DNA of 64,000 nucleotides from Prosapia bicincta (Eukaryota; Arthropoda; Insecta; Hemiptera; Cercopidae): NCBI GenBank assembly GCA_036971475.1, contig JBAIZL010000006.1, positions 5,495,001 to 5,559,000 of the forward strand, read 5' to 3'. Shown piece by piece: positions 23,461 to 28,078 of this stretch (position 1 is its first letter; each line of letters starts with the position of its first letter). The notes under the pieces were generated by a model. It saw only the letters and a program-made list of their open reading frames with translations, ran no database searches and was not told where the DNA came from. The position numbers and the translations under genes were made by a program.

Positions 23461-24098
23461 TTATTTATTAATATACAAACACACAAATGAAACAAGTACA
23501 AGTAGTCCTTCACTTTAAATTTGCCTGTGGTGAAGTAAAACAGCAAACTGGGTAAAACCCATCCAATGCAAACTTGTAGCTTTTATTGATACCTCACTGG
23601 CCTTGTCATTTGAGGCAAAAATATCTCTTGAAAGACATTCTTTCTCTTCTAATTGGGAAAAATATGTAACTCATTTAATATAGTGTATGAAATATATAAA
23701 TAAAATGCTTAAATTAATACAAAATATTAAACAATAATAGCAGTAATAAATACATTTGCAAGTATAGACAATTAAATGTGCAAGTTATAAACATCAAATT
23801 TATAATATAGAAAACGTTAACCTTAAAACTAACACTTCATCTGAAAAACTGAACCTTTTTAAAGTGTTAATATTTTTTAAAAAAATGTTCAAAAACGAAT
23901 TAATACCTACTCATATGCATCTTTGTGGCAATATACGATATTTTTTTTCTGGAGCACAACATCCAGTGCATTCCCAACTATAGGCCATGGGTCTAACTGA
24001 GGAATGCCTTTTCTCTTCCAGTAATTATTGTTCCTTGTTAGATACAAGTATACAGCAATAGTAAAAACTCCAAGGAAAGCATAAATCCAGTCAATCAT
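1460..24098 (-). CDS. Cytochrome P450, CYP3 clan (CYP6-like), nine exons, 499 aa
   Basis: Heme-thiolate monooxygenase, expected to be anchored in the ER membrane by its N-terminal hydrophobic helix (about residues 4-22) and to hydroxylate lipophilic substrates with electrons from P450 reductase. Exons read on the minus strand: 24098-23911, 17414-17226, 15399-15267, 13786-13593, 8941-8793, 8320-8102, 7369-7263, 2931-2781, 1629-1460. All junctions are GT-AG with matching phases, and the total is exactly 1500 nt. Visible hallmarks: C-helix WKFNR, I-helix EGFETSS, K-helix ETLR, PERF, and the heme loop [10 protein letters not shown] with the cysteine ligand. The length is normal for the family. 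An oddity is Glu at the usual Ala/Gly of the I-helix motif. Introns total about 21 kb and are full of transposons. A related last exon at 63033-63202 shows a tandem paralog. Family placement is inference; the P450 identity is certain from the motifs. Confidence 0.95.
1750..1802 (-). pseudogene. Duplicated, broken copy of the start of P450 exon 9
   Basis: Inside intron 8, about 170 nt before the true exon 9, the minus strand has TTATTAG followed by about 25 nt nearly identical to the start of the last exon (MPFGLTQI). It then runs into non-coding sequence and a TAG. The block and its flank (1780-1870) match the paralog at 63180-63290 better than they match the neighbouring exon 9. If spliced, it would end the protein just after the heme loop. 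Confidence 0.7.
2640..2700. repeat. Decayed Tigger-type terminal sequence
   Basis: The AATCCGGATAAATC, GTCCGGATGGGTCCCAGTCCC and GATCTGGATT spacing mirrors the right end of the Tigger element at 22225-22296 (AATCCGGACTTTC, GATCCGGACAGGGTCC, AAGTCCGGATTAG). It lies in intron 8 of the P450. No matching partner end was seen, so it is a solo remnant. Confidence 0.5.
2781..2931 (-). CDS. P450 exon 8 (PERF and heme loop)
   Basis: Encodes [25 protein letters not shown] and the cysteine loop [10 protein letters not shown] (FxxGxxxCxG intact). Acceptor AAAAG, donor GTAAGT. It leaves in phase 1, interrupting the Gly after CV. Confidence 0.94.
3390..4445 (+). pseudogene. Degenerate mariner-like (Tc3-type, DUF4817 HTH) transposase
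   Basis: Cut-and-paste transposase of the IS630/Tc1/mariner superfamily. An open first part (3390-3716, 108 aa) is the N-terminal helix-turn-helix, with [19 protein letters not shown] and an SIVHRLMKK segment, followed by [15 protein letters not shown]. After a stop the frame continues in pieces: [17 protein letters not shown] (first catalytic Asp), VTVWCGF, a [17 protein letters not shown] segment and WFQQDGPP (second Asp). Several stops and frameshifts make it dead. It sits in P450 intron 7 on the opposite strand. Terminal repeats could not be fixed. Confidence 0.8.
4590..4775 (+). pseudogene. Relic of a CENP-B/Tc5-type HTH (Tigger/jerky-like transposase)
   Basis: One frame reads [20 protein letters not shown] and AKDIFH, then a stop, then [20 protein letters not shown]. 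This order (Trp, a PIS/S box, KAKxxF, then GF/W-FKKRHNLH) is that of the second DNA-binding helix-turn-helix of Tigger/jerky-like proteins. Only the DNA-binding fragment remains. The call rests on motif order read by eye. Confidence 0.5.
4960..5105 (+). pseudogene. Second fragment of the DUF4817-type transposase
   Basis: About 130 bp matches 4160-4285 closely (CTGACACGCTGGCCG, GAACGGTT, AGGATCGCATCATTTCTAAT, GTGTGACTTTCATCTT). It is a separate partial copy of the same family in direct orientation, about 800 bp downstream. It carries a small insertion (ACCACCAATGGCC) relative to the first copy. Confidence 0.75.
5119..5226 (+). repeat. Direct repeat copy 1 (pairs with 6540-6650)
   Basis: About 108 bp, including TAATTGTAGATTGAACACAA and GCTTTTAGTAATTTCATGAG, recurs at 6540-6650 in the same orientation with few changes. 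The 1.3 kb between holds another interspersed repeat and a long hairpin. Confidence 0.8.
5380..5880 (+). repeat. Interspersed repeat family A, copy 1
   Basis: Shares an ordered series of blocks with 60535-61080 in the same orientation: GAGCTTTAACTACAAGC, AATAAAACCATTCGCCCCA, TTTTAGCACGATTT, then GATAATGTGCGCTGG and GTACAGTCTG. No protein was recognised in either copy. Confidence 0.7.
6131..6302. repeat. Long hairpin (inverted repeat, arms ~70 bp)
   Basis: The left arm (TACAATAAGCAAC ... AAATAACAAATAAAAC) pairs with the right arm (GTTTTATTTGTTATTT ... ATATTGTA) around a loop of about 26 nt; the inner 25 bp are perfect. The flank at 6070-6125 resembles one end of the terminal-repeat elements at 10241-10388 and 63541-63698. 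Confidence 0.8.
6540..6650 (+). repeat. Direct repeat copy 2 (pairs with 5119-5226)
   Basis: See the partner at 5119-5226. Both start CTTCT and run through TTTTAAAATAAACAAA to GAGAACAAACAAGCTA. Confidence 0.8.
6651..7262. other. P450 intron 7 sequence, nothing recognised
   Basis: AT-rich intronic DNA without a supportable gene, terminal repeat or long tandem repeat. Confidence 0.5.
7263..7369 (-). CDS. P450 exon 7 (K-helix ExxR)
   Basis: A 107-nt exon too short for a simple ORF scan. It completes the ExxR motif (G|AA ACT TTA AGA, giving ETLR) and encodes [12 protein letters not shown] and [12 protein letters not shown]. Acceptor TTTTAG, donor GTAAGT. Confidence 0.92.
8102..8320 (-). CDS. 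P450 exon 6 (I-helix)
   Basis: Encodes the I-helix and J-helices, with [10 protein letters not shown] at the oxygen-activation site. The usual consensus is [A/G]Gx[D/E]T[T/S]; here the first position is Glu. Acceptor TTAACAG, donor GTAACT. It leaves in phase 1. Confidence 0.93.
8793..8941 (-). CDS. P450 exon 5
   Basis: Encodes [14 protein letters not shown] to KKPNPDSNR, the G/H-helix region. The acceptor is TTACAG. The donor GAG|GTATTA was chosen because it leaves one base, which completes Glu with the AG that starts exon 6. Confidence 0.88.
9040..9160. repeat. PLE-1 terminal hairpin (solo, degraded)
   Basis: Palindrome with ATCACTTTTACATAAGTTTATGACTATATGAAC facing GTTCGGATAGTCGTAAAC and AAAAGTGAT. 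The TTCGGATAGTC end and the adjoining TTTTGTTGTCCATTACGTTCACTGAA match the termini of the PLE-1 element at 24126-25513. No coding part is left. It lies in P450 intron 4. Confidence 0.65.
10241..10388. mobile_element. MITE-like palindromic element B, copy 1
   Basis: About 148 bp. Inverted ends ATAAGTAATTATTGAGTAAG and CACTCAATAATTACTTAT have arms of about 45 bp and enclose GCTTGCTTCGAAACAAG. Related full and half copies are at 63541-63698, 12499-12560 and 6070-6125. The half copy at 12499 abuts a PLE reverse-transcriptase relic, so the family may be PLE ends rather than DNA transposons. Confidence 0.65.
10926..11159. repeat. Tandem repeat, 78-bp unit, three copies
   Basis: Units start at 10926, 11004 and 11082. 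Each contains GATTTCTACAGTAAATTACA and TTACTGTTCCAAGAACC. The copies differ at only a few positions. Located in P450 intron 4. Confidence 0.9.
11500..12520 (-). pseudogene. PLE-3: degenerate Penelope-like reverse transcriptase
   Basis: On the minus strand, frames broken by many stops show RT landmarks in order: an [17 protein letters not shown] segment in the place of motif A, a degraded [14 protein letters not shown] motif [10 protein letters not shown] (catalytic YVDD), and [10 protein letters not shown]. The arrangement parallels the intact PLE-2 ORF at 33871-35562, but the sequence belongs to a different family. The endonuclease part was not recognised. Confidence 0.7.
12499..12560. repeat. 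Half copy of palindromic element B
   Basis: ACGTGTCAGCAAATAAGTTG through TTAGTTACTCAATAATTACTTATGA matches one arm of the elements at 63541-63698 and 10241-10388. It sits at the 5' edge of the PLE-3 relic. Confidence 0.6.
13000..13285 (+). pseudogene. hAT transposase C-terminal (dimerisation) relic
   Basis: RVLDYWKTS is followed, after a frameshift, by [20 protein letters not shown] and [16 protein letters not shown]. This order (WW/YW, then xFLxIPxxxxxSERxFS) is that of the hAT family C-terminal domain. Catalytic regions are absent. It lies in P450 intron 3-4 sequence on the opposite strand, just upstream of exon 4. Confidence 0.65.
13593..13786 (-). CDS. P450 exon 4
   Basis: Starts [20 protein letters not shown], the E/F-helix region with the CAFG signature common to CYP6-type proteins. 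Acceptor TTTTAG, donor GTAAGA. It leaves in phase 2. Confidence 0.92.
13990..15260. other. P450 intron 3, no gene supported
   Basis: A 97-codon open stretch on the minus strand (14587-14880) was seen but matches nothing I know. The complementary strand is purine-rich and may be an old element. Confidence 0.4.
15267..15399 (-). CDS. P450 exon 3 (C-helix)
   Basis: Too short for a simple ORF scan. It begins with the conserved WKFNR, whose Arg contacts a heme propionate in P450s, and continues through [11 protein letters not shown] to DTDIE. Acceptor TTTCAG, donor GTAAAC. It leaves in phase 0. Confidence 0.9.
15945..16145 (-). mobile_element. PLE-1 terminal hairpin with hammerhead-like core
   Basis: TTATGACTATCCGAACTTTAAA at the left faces AAAGTTTGGATAGTCATAAA at the right. 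Between them, on the minus strand, is GTGATGAAGATTGCC...GCGATTGAAAA, the PLE-1 hammerhead region with the first core base changed (G for C). The right flank ends in GTAATGGACTACAAAATTCAAG as in the larger PLE-1 copy. Located in P450 intron 2. Confidence 0.7.
16309..16582. repeat. (TG)n / TTGTG microsatellite
   Basis: Imperfect TG repeat punctuated by TTG steps. The Cys/Val and Thr/His open frames through it are artefacts of the repeat. Confidence 0.97.
17226..17414 (-). CDS. P450 exon 2
   Basis: Encodes the segment from [12 protein letters not shown] through [15 protein letters not shown] to FASRGT, typical of the beta-1 and B-helix region of CYP6-type enzymes. Acceptor TTACAG and donor GTAAGT; it enters and leaves in phase 2. 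Confidence 0.92.
18716..18880. repeat. Left arm of an inverted repeat flanking the mariner
   Basis: About 150 bp (ATTATCTGGAGTACATCC ... GAGCGCAGATAACTCTG) is the near reverse complement of 20214-20362. The two arms bracket the mariner element, so a palindromic repeat was probably the host of the mariner insertion. Confidence 0.8.
18905..20213 (-). mobile_element. mariner (Tc1/mariner superfamily) element
   Basis: About 1.3 kb, the usual mariner size. Its ends share AATACGCGGACTG in inverted orientation (18921-18934 and 20188-20200), part of a terminal repeat of about 25-30 bp. The left end abuts a TA. The single gene inside is on the minus strand. It is inserted in P450 intron 1 within an older palindrome. 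The exact right boundary is uncertain by a few bases. Confidence 0.88.
18969..20020 (-). pseudogene. mariner transposase, inactivated
   Basis: Starts [20 protein letters not shown] and ends [12 protein letters not shown]. The first catalytic block is [16 protein letters not shown]. In the second block the catalytic Asp is replaced by Asn (HHNNAPAHS). The third Asp is kept ([10 protein letters not shown]). A TAG interrupts CFK-HERFKGG in the N-terminal DNA-binding part, and the span is not a multiple of three, so there is at least one frameshift. It is non-functional. Family assignment is secure from the DD(34)D-type blocks. Confidence 0.9.
20214..20362. repeat. Right arm of the inverted repeat flanking the mariner
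   Basis: Begins GAGCAGAGTTATCTGCGCTC and runs to CCGGATAATAACTATTCA; the partner of 18716-18880. It directly abuts the mariner end. Confidence 0.8.
20398..20600. repeat. Interspersed repeat C, copy 1
   Basis: CAAATACAAAAATTATTTAT and TATTCAAAGCTTTT...CCAACATCAT recur at 23195-23350 in direct orientation. The end GCCAACAAAAAGCTTTTCTTGTATTTGTATATCC is also an inverted match to 23215-23283. Confidence 0.65.
20618..20706. repeat. (TA)n microsatellite
   Basis: Uninterrupted TA repeat immediately left of the Tigger element, which targets TA. Confidence 0.97.
20707..22296 (+). mobile_element. Tigger/pogo-type DNA transposon, internally deleted
   Basis: The 22-bp terminal inverted repeats CAGTACAGTCTCGCTAATCCGG and CCGGATTAGTGAGACTGTACTG differ at one position. 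The element is flanked by TA on both sides. Subterminal copies of ATCCGGAC are repeated near both ends, as expected for transposase binding sites. It encodes a Tigger-like DNA-binding domain but lacks the DDE core, so it is non-autonomous. It lies in P450 intron 1. Confidence 0.93.
21222..21902 (+). pseudogene. Tigger transposase remnant (HTH domains only)
   Basis: [13 protein letters not shown] is followed by a stop, then [20 protein letters not shown] and [11 protein letters not shown] (first HTH). After a frameshift come [31 protein letters not shown] and [12 protein letters not shown] (CENP-B HTH). After further stops the frame jumps to a C-terminal tail ending [14 protein letters not shown]. 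The catalytic DDE domain is missing, which matches the short element length. Confidence 0.85.
22302..23133. mobile_element. ~830 bp nested palindrome with hammerhead-type boxes (PLE terminal pair)
   Basis: Outer arms 22302-22490 and 22935-23133 and inner arms 22552-22735 and 22745-22930 are mirror copies, separated by (TA)n on the left. The inner arms carry, on each strand, CTGAAGA-AGATC-ATGTT-GATC-GAAA (22776-22800 plus; 22694-22718 minus), matching both conserved hammerhead boxes and a 4-bp stem II. The outer arms carry a GGTCAATTGACC-GAAAG hairpin. The same layout is seen in PLE-1, so I read this as paired PLE ends without coding sequence. Confidence 0.7.
23130..23186. repeat. (TA)n microsatellite
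   Basis: TA repeat at the right edge of the palindrome. Confidence 0.95.
23195..23350. repeat. Interspersed repeat C, copy 2
   Basis: Matches 20398-20600 (TACAAATACAAGAATCATTT, TATTCAAAGCTTTTTGTTGGC, CCAACATCAT). Confidence 0.65.
23371..23457. repeat. (TG)n(TA)n microsatellite
   Basis: GTGTGTGT changing to TATATA, ending in TTTATTTATTTATT. Confidence 0.95.
23911..24098 (-). CDS. P450 exon 1 (membrane anchor, proline-rich hinge)
   Basis: The exon starts at the ATG of [10 protein letters not shown]; an upstream TTG is not used here. It encodes the hydrophobic anchor and the hinge [12 protein letters not shown], and ends in phase 2 at the donor GTAGGT. An acceptor-like TTTGCTTAG lies just before GAAAATG, so a 5'UTR intron may end 4 bases upstream of the start codon. 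Confidence 0.9.
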
Positions 24099-24202
24099 TT
24101 TCCTAAGCAAACAAAACGTTTTTTTAATTCCTTAAACAATATTATATGACTATCCGAACTTTATATTTAGTAAATTTGTTAAAACTTACTGAGACAGAAC
24201 GT

Positions 24203-24232
24203 TTTCGATCACTATGTGCCGATCTTCATCAG
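24203..24232 (-). ncRNA. Hammerhead-type ribozyme motif, PLE-1 left end
   Basis: On the minus strand CTGATGA-AGATC-GGCACATAGT-GATC-GAAAA, the mirror partner of 25368-25398, followed by TCTGTCTCAG. It would be transcribed toward the P450 exon 1. Confidence 0.65.
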
Positions 24233-24770
24233 TGCCTTCTGCTTGGAGATGTCAGGTCAAGCTGTGACAGTTTTAAAGGTAGGTTTTCGATAGTATCAAG
24301 GAGTATGTGTGATTTGTATTGTGTTTGTTCGTTTAATATGTTTGTATTTTGTGTGTCTGTAAATTTCATATTGTTCTAGTGTGTTGAGATGTGCACCTTT
24401 TTTGTTGATGTGTAGGATTTTTAAATTATGATAAATGTCTGTGTATTTGTGTCCTGTTTCTTTTAAGTGATTGTAAAATGTTGAGTTGGTGTTATGTTTG
24501 TGTTCTTCGACTCTTTGTTTAAAGCTGCGACCTGCTTGTCCAATGTAGAATTTGTTACATTCGTCGCAGTTTAGTTTGGATACGGCTGGTGCTTGTAGTT
24601 TATCTTTGTTGCTGGGGCTGTGTTGTATTTTGTATTGTAATTTGTTATTGGTTTTGTATGCTATTTTGTAAATTTTTTTTTGAAATTTTTGGGCTATTTT
24701 GTTTGTTGTTTTTTTAATGAATGGTAATGTGATGTATTTGTTTTCCCTGTCTGTAATGTTAATTATAACA
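24230..24770 (-). pseudogene. Mirror copy of the PLE-1 GIY-YIG ORF, frameshifted
   Basis: The same coding segment on the minus strand. After YEIYRH an 8-bp deletion relative to the plus-strand copy (ACACACAAAATAC against ACACACAAAAACACAAAATAC) shifts the frame, and the conserved end is lost. Confidence 0.8.
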
Positions 24771-24840
24771 ATAATAATTATACTAAATAACTATAATAAT
24801 AATAGACAAACTATGGTACAAAATACAAAAAAACACTAAA

Positions 24841-25372
24841 ATTAACACTACAGACAGGGAAAACAGATATATCACATTACCATTCATAAACAAAACAACA
24901 AACAAAATAACCCGCAAATTTCAAAAAATAGGTTACAAAATAGCATACAAAACTAATAACAAAATACAACACAACACTAACAACAAAGATAAACTACAAG
25001 CACTATGCGTATACAAACTAAACTGCGACGAATGTAACAAATTCTACATTGGACAAACAGGTCGCAGCTTTAAACAAAGAGTCGAGGAACACAAACAGAA
25101 CACCAACTCAACATTTTACAATCACTTAAAAGAAACAGGACACAAATACACAGACATTTATCATAATTTAGAAATCCTACACATCAACAAAAAAGGGCCA
25201 CATCTCAACACACTAGAACAATATGAAATTTACAGACACACAAAAACACAAAATACAAACATATTAAACGAACAAACACAATACAAATCACACATACTCT
25301 TTGATACTATCGAAAACCTACCTTTAAAACCGTCACCGCTTGACCCAACATCTCCAAGCAGAAGACACTGAT
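24841..25372 (+). CDS. PLE-1 C-terminal GIY-YIG endonuclease ORF (partial)
   Basis: This frame is open into the palindrome centre and stops at TGA (25370-25372). It reads TDRENRYITLPFINK, then QALCVYKLNCDECNKFYIGQ with TGRSFKQRVEEH, the PLE-type GIY-YIG domain that nicks target DNA to prime reverse transcription. It continues LKETGHKYTDIYHNLEIL to TLEQYEIYRH. No RT domain is present upstream because of truncation. The stop codon lies within the hammerhead core CTGATGA. Confidence 0.85.
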
Positions 25373-25398
25373 GAAGATCGGCACATAGCGATCGAAAA
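25368..25398 (+). ncRNA. Hammerhead-type ribozyme motif, PLE-1 right end
   Basis: CTGATGA-AGATC-GGCACATAG-CGATC-GAAAA has the first catalytic box, a stem II (GATC/GATC) and the GAAA box in order. PLEs are known to carry hammerhead ribozymes in their terminal repeats. Stem III and the NUH cleavage triplet (a GTC/CTC in the following TCTCTCAGTC) could not be assigned uniquely. Confidence 0.65.
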
Positions 25399-25524
25399 CA
25401 TTCTCTCTCAGTCTGTTTTAACAAATTTACTAATTATAAAGTTCAGATAGTCATAAAATATTGTTTAAGTGATTAATAAGATTCACTGAAAGTAATGGAC
25501 TACAAAATTCAAGAAAACGTTTTT

Positions 25525-25985
25525 GATATTAATTAATGAATAGAGAGGTATGTTCATGCATCTGCATAGACTAGTTCATACACTCCTTCATTTAAAAAGA
25601 ATCAATAATAAGAATCCGAGAAAGCTATCTACTTTTCTTGTATTATAAATTATAGTTTAGCCTGTGAAATTAAACATATGAGAAATGCATACTTGTAAAC
25701 AACTTCCTCACTACACATTGTACAGTATAACCCACCACATATCTGGATAGATTAGCTAGAAAACAAAATTAATTTTTGAAATCAAGAGCACACTCTAGGC
25801 AAGTAATTTCCTATCTTGCATGGGAGTGATATAGTCTGATGATGTGTATGCGTCTGTGATTGCCTTTGTATTCACAAGGAACTTGACAAGCTAAAAATAA
25901 AATTTACAAGTGAAAGTAGCAGTCAGGCTCACTATTACGATATAATTTTCTGGAATAAAAAATTAATTTTAATTGCAGCATTATT
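25525..25985. other. Nothing recognised
   Basis: No supportable gene. Possibly the continuation of the polB relic to the right, but no motif was readable. Confidence 0.4.
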
Positions 25986-25987
25986 AC

Positions 25988-26461
25988 TTACCTCGCTAAA
26001 ATAAATGTCACAACCTTTCTTGTACACTGTAATATTACATTGTTTTAAATTGTCTCAAAATTTTTCCAGTTCAGAGATATCTGCCCCACTTTCAGGAATT
26101 TGTACTCTTGACTTGGACATTAACTTCTCTACTATAACTGTTTGCCTATATTCTCTATCCATACCTATAAGTTTAAATCAAGGATCTTTCTCGGCAAGAG
26201 CTTTTCCTACTACCAATGCTCGGGCTAAACAAAGTTATCTCTATTATTAATTTGTACGATTTCTATTCTAATTGCACAACCTCCTTTAAAACTATTGAAG
26301 AATCCTGATCTTCTTTTTCGTCTGTTATTATTAACACAAAGGTTAATCTGTGTCAAGAACGGTTCTAGGGAAGGGGCATTAGAGATAATTGGACCCCCCC
26401 CCAAGATTTTGGGTACTATTTTAGTTTTAGAAATAGATTTTTTATAATTTGTTGATTCCAT
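25988..26461 (-). pseudogene. Polinton/Maverick-like protein-primed DNA polymerase B N-terminal relic
   Basis: Minus-strand frames read MESTNYKKS, then RIEIVQINNRDN, and after a 1-nt shift LCLARALVVGKALAEKDP, then MDREYRQTVIVEKLM, then SELEKF and ITVYKKGCDIYF. The CLARALVVGKA block followed by a glutamate-rich ELEKF block is what I associate with the region before the exonuclease domain in Polinton-type polB. Multiple stops and shifts show it is dead, and no polymerase active-site motif is present. This is recognition by eye. Confidence 0.5.
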
Positions 26462-26733
26462 CTTCGCGTGAGCTACTAGTAATCACTAAACACTTTTTAA
26501 ATGTTTTAAACTTGCCTATAGTAGCACTTACTTTGCTTGTTGAGGACGGCCCTTTTGGGAGATGTGTCCCATTGTCAATTCAGACCGTAACTGATCTCAA
26601 GTTTTACGTAGGTTAGGGTGGGGGTGGGATATTTTGGTGGTGTGGGTGTATTTTGTGTGTATTAGGAGTTATGATGTCAAAAAGTGTGTGTGAGTTGTAA
26701 TGTAATTGTGTATCATAACTTCTAATACACACA
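26440..26733 (-). mobile_element. PLE-2 3' end, solo fragment
   Basis: From TTGATTCCATCTTCGCGTGA through CTTGCCTATAGTAGCACTTAC and GTTGAGGACGGCC to GGTTAGGGTGGGGGTGGG and ATTAGGAGTTATGATGTC, it matches the terminal part of the complete PLE-2 at 33299-35734. It ends in a small inverted turn (CATAACTTCTAATACACACA). It abuts the polB relic. Confidence 0.85.
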
Positions 26734-26894
26734 AGTGTTTAGAGATTTTTTTTATTCAGAACACATTTAAATTTATCCCAGTTTACTTATAAAAATTTAT
26801 TTTCATTTAACTTTTATTTTAAACTAATTTATATTGTTTTTACATTTATGTAATGTTAGGTGTAGAAATTCATTTGATAACATTGATAGTTCCA

Positions 26895-27010
26895 CCCAGC
26901 ATAAACAACACATACAAGTAGCGCACTAGTTCCATACCGGTTCGGCTGTACTAACGATCTGTGTACTACGACTTCGAGTCGTCCTCATCAGACCGAGTCA
27001 TTTGATGGAA
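26895..27010 (-). ncRNA. Hammerhead-like motif in a short palindromic element
   Basis: On the minus strand GGTCTGATGAGGACGACTCGAAGTCG contains CTGATGAG, a short GAG/CTC stem and GAAG, close to the hammerhead core but with one change in the second box. GATGGAACTA at one side and AGTTCCA at the other make a short inverted repeat. It is another probable PLE-type terminus of a fourth family. Confidence 0.45.
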
Positions 27011-27294
27011 CTATGAAAGTTTAACAATATTTTTCATTATGTAAAAAAAAAATTAATTTTGGTAACTATGTAAACTCATGTAAAATGCATGTTTTGATGA
27101 AAAACAATGGTAAATTTCCTGTGATTTTAACCATGTACAAGATAAGCTTAAAATCTCAGTATATATGTATGTGTGTGTGTGTGTTTGTAAAATGAATTTT
27201 TTCTTTGTTGAGCTAAGTAGGAATTTACTTTGAAACATTTTTGTTTACATTATTTGTTCAAAGTAACAATATATAAATAAGAATGTAGCTAAAC

Positions 27295-27450
27295 GTTTCG
27301 CCAGGTACATTGCTAACATTATCAAAGTCTATGAGACCGTTGACAAATCCTCTTGAAATCTAAATTTCAATTGCCTTGGGTTTTCAAGAGGATGTGTTAA
27401 TGATCTCATAGTCTTTGATAATGCTAATAATGTAGATGGCAAATATCTAT
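27295..27450. repeat. Hairpin element with ~50-bp arms (left-arm copy)
   Basis: GCTAACATTATCAAAGTCTATGAG...ATCCTCTTGA faces TCAAGAGGAT...CTCATAGTCTTTGATAATGC. The mirrored copy is at 49090-49235, so it predates the large duplication. Confidence 0.8.
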
Positions 27451-27856
27451 ATGTAATTGGCATATTTGAAATAGTGTATAAGATAAATAAACCAACAAAA
27501 TAATAACACTAAATAATAAAAAATTGTATTTCTTGTTACAATAATTTTATAGAGTTCTTTTAAACTAGCCTTACCGGAATTTGAAAATTTTTCTTCACTT
27601 GATTCTTACTATGTATGATTTTGAAGTGCTGGTTTTCCTGACTAATACTGGAATTTGGATATTCTGCTTTGCTTAACAGTTTACTAGAATTTTTTGCCTG
27701 GTCGGACCTTTTCACAATTTTTTTCTGGTTTATCTTCACTAAAATTTTGTTTTACTCTTGTTCCTTCCATCCTCTTCAGTACACTCCGGGAGGAAATCCT
27801 TATGTCAATGTCTTACATTACGAACAAATTTATTGCAGATTAGTTTTAAAATGCTG

Positions 27857-28078
27857 TTAAACTTCAATATCTCTAGTTCTGTGTGGTTTGTTAAAATCTT
27901 CATTATGTTTTGTCACAAACCCATTTTGCAAACGGCGTATTTCCGTTCCCCGGGATGTACGTGTGCGGTGCACGGACGCGGGTTGGTTACATCCCATGAA
28001 TTTTGATGAAGAGGCCGAAAAAGTACCGATCTTAGGCTGGTGGTTAAGCAAGAAAAATTTCGATGGTTCTGGTGGCAG
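27857..28078 (-). CDS. Left-arm gene exon F (terminal, 222 nt)
   Basis: Acceptor TTTAG, phase 0, open to TAA at 27857. Begins LPPEPSKFFLLNHQPKIG; Ser- and Arg-rich, with GCNQPASVHRTRTSRGTEIR. Confidence 0.45.
   Translation of the reverse strand: MPPEPSKFFLLNHQPKIGTFSASSSKFMGCNQPASVHRTRTSRGTEIRRLQNGFVTKHNEDFNKPHRTRDIEV

Larger units (their letters stand above)
24126..25513 (+). mobile_element. PLE-1: Penelope-like element, two truncated copies head to head
   Basis: An almost complete palindrome: the GIY-YIG 3' part of a PLE lies on the plus strand (about 24790-25470) and is mirrored on the minus strand (24131-24770). It is flanked by the 11-bp direct repeat AAAACGTTTTT (24113-24123 and 25514-25524). 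Termini carry TGACTATCCGAACTTTA, and each copy ends in a hammerhead-type motif. Inverted, 5'-truncated pairs are a known PLE arrangement. The left edge lies about 27 bp from the P450 start codon at 24098. Reverse-transcriptase domains are absent, so it cannot move alone. Confidence 0.88.
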
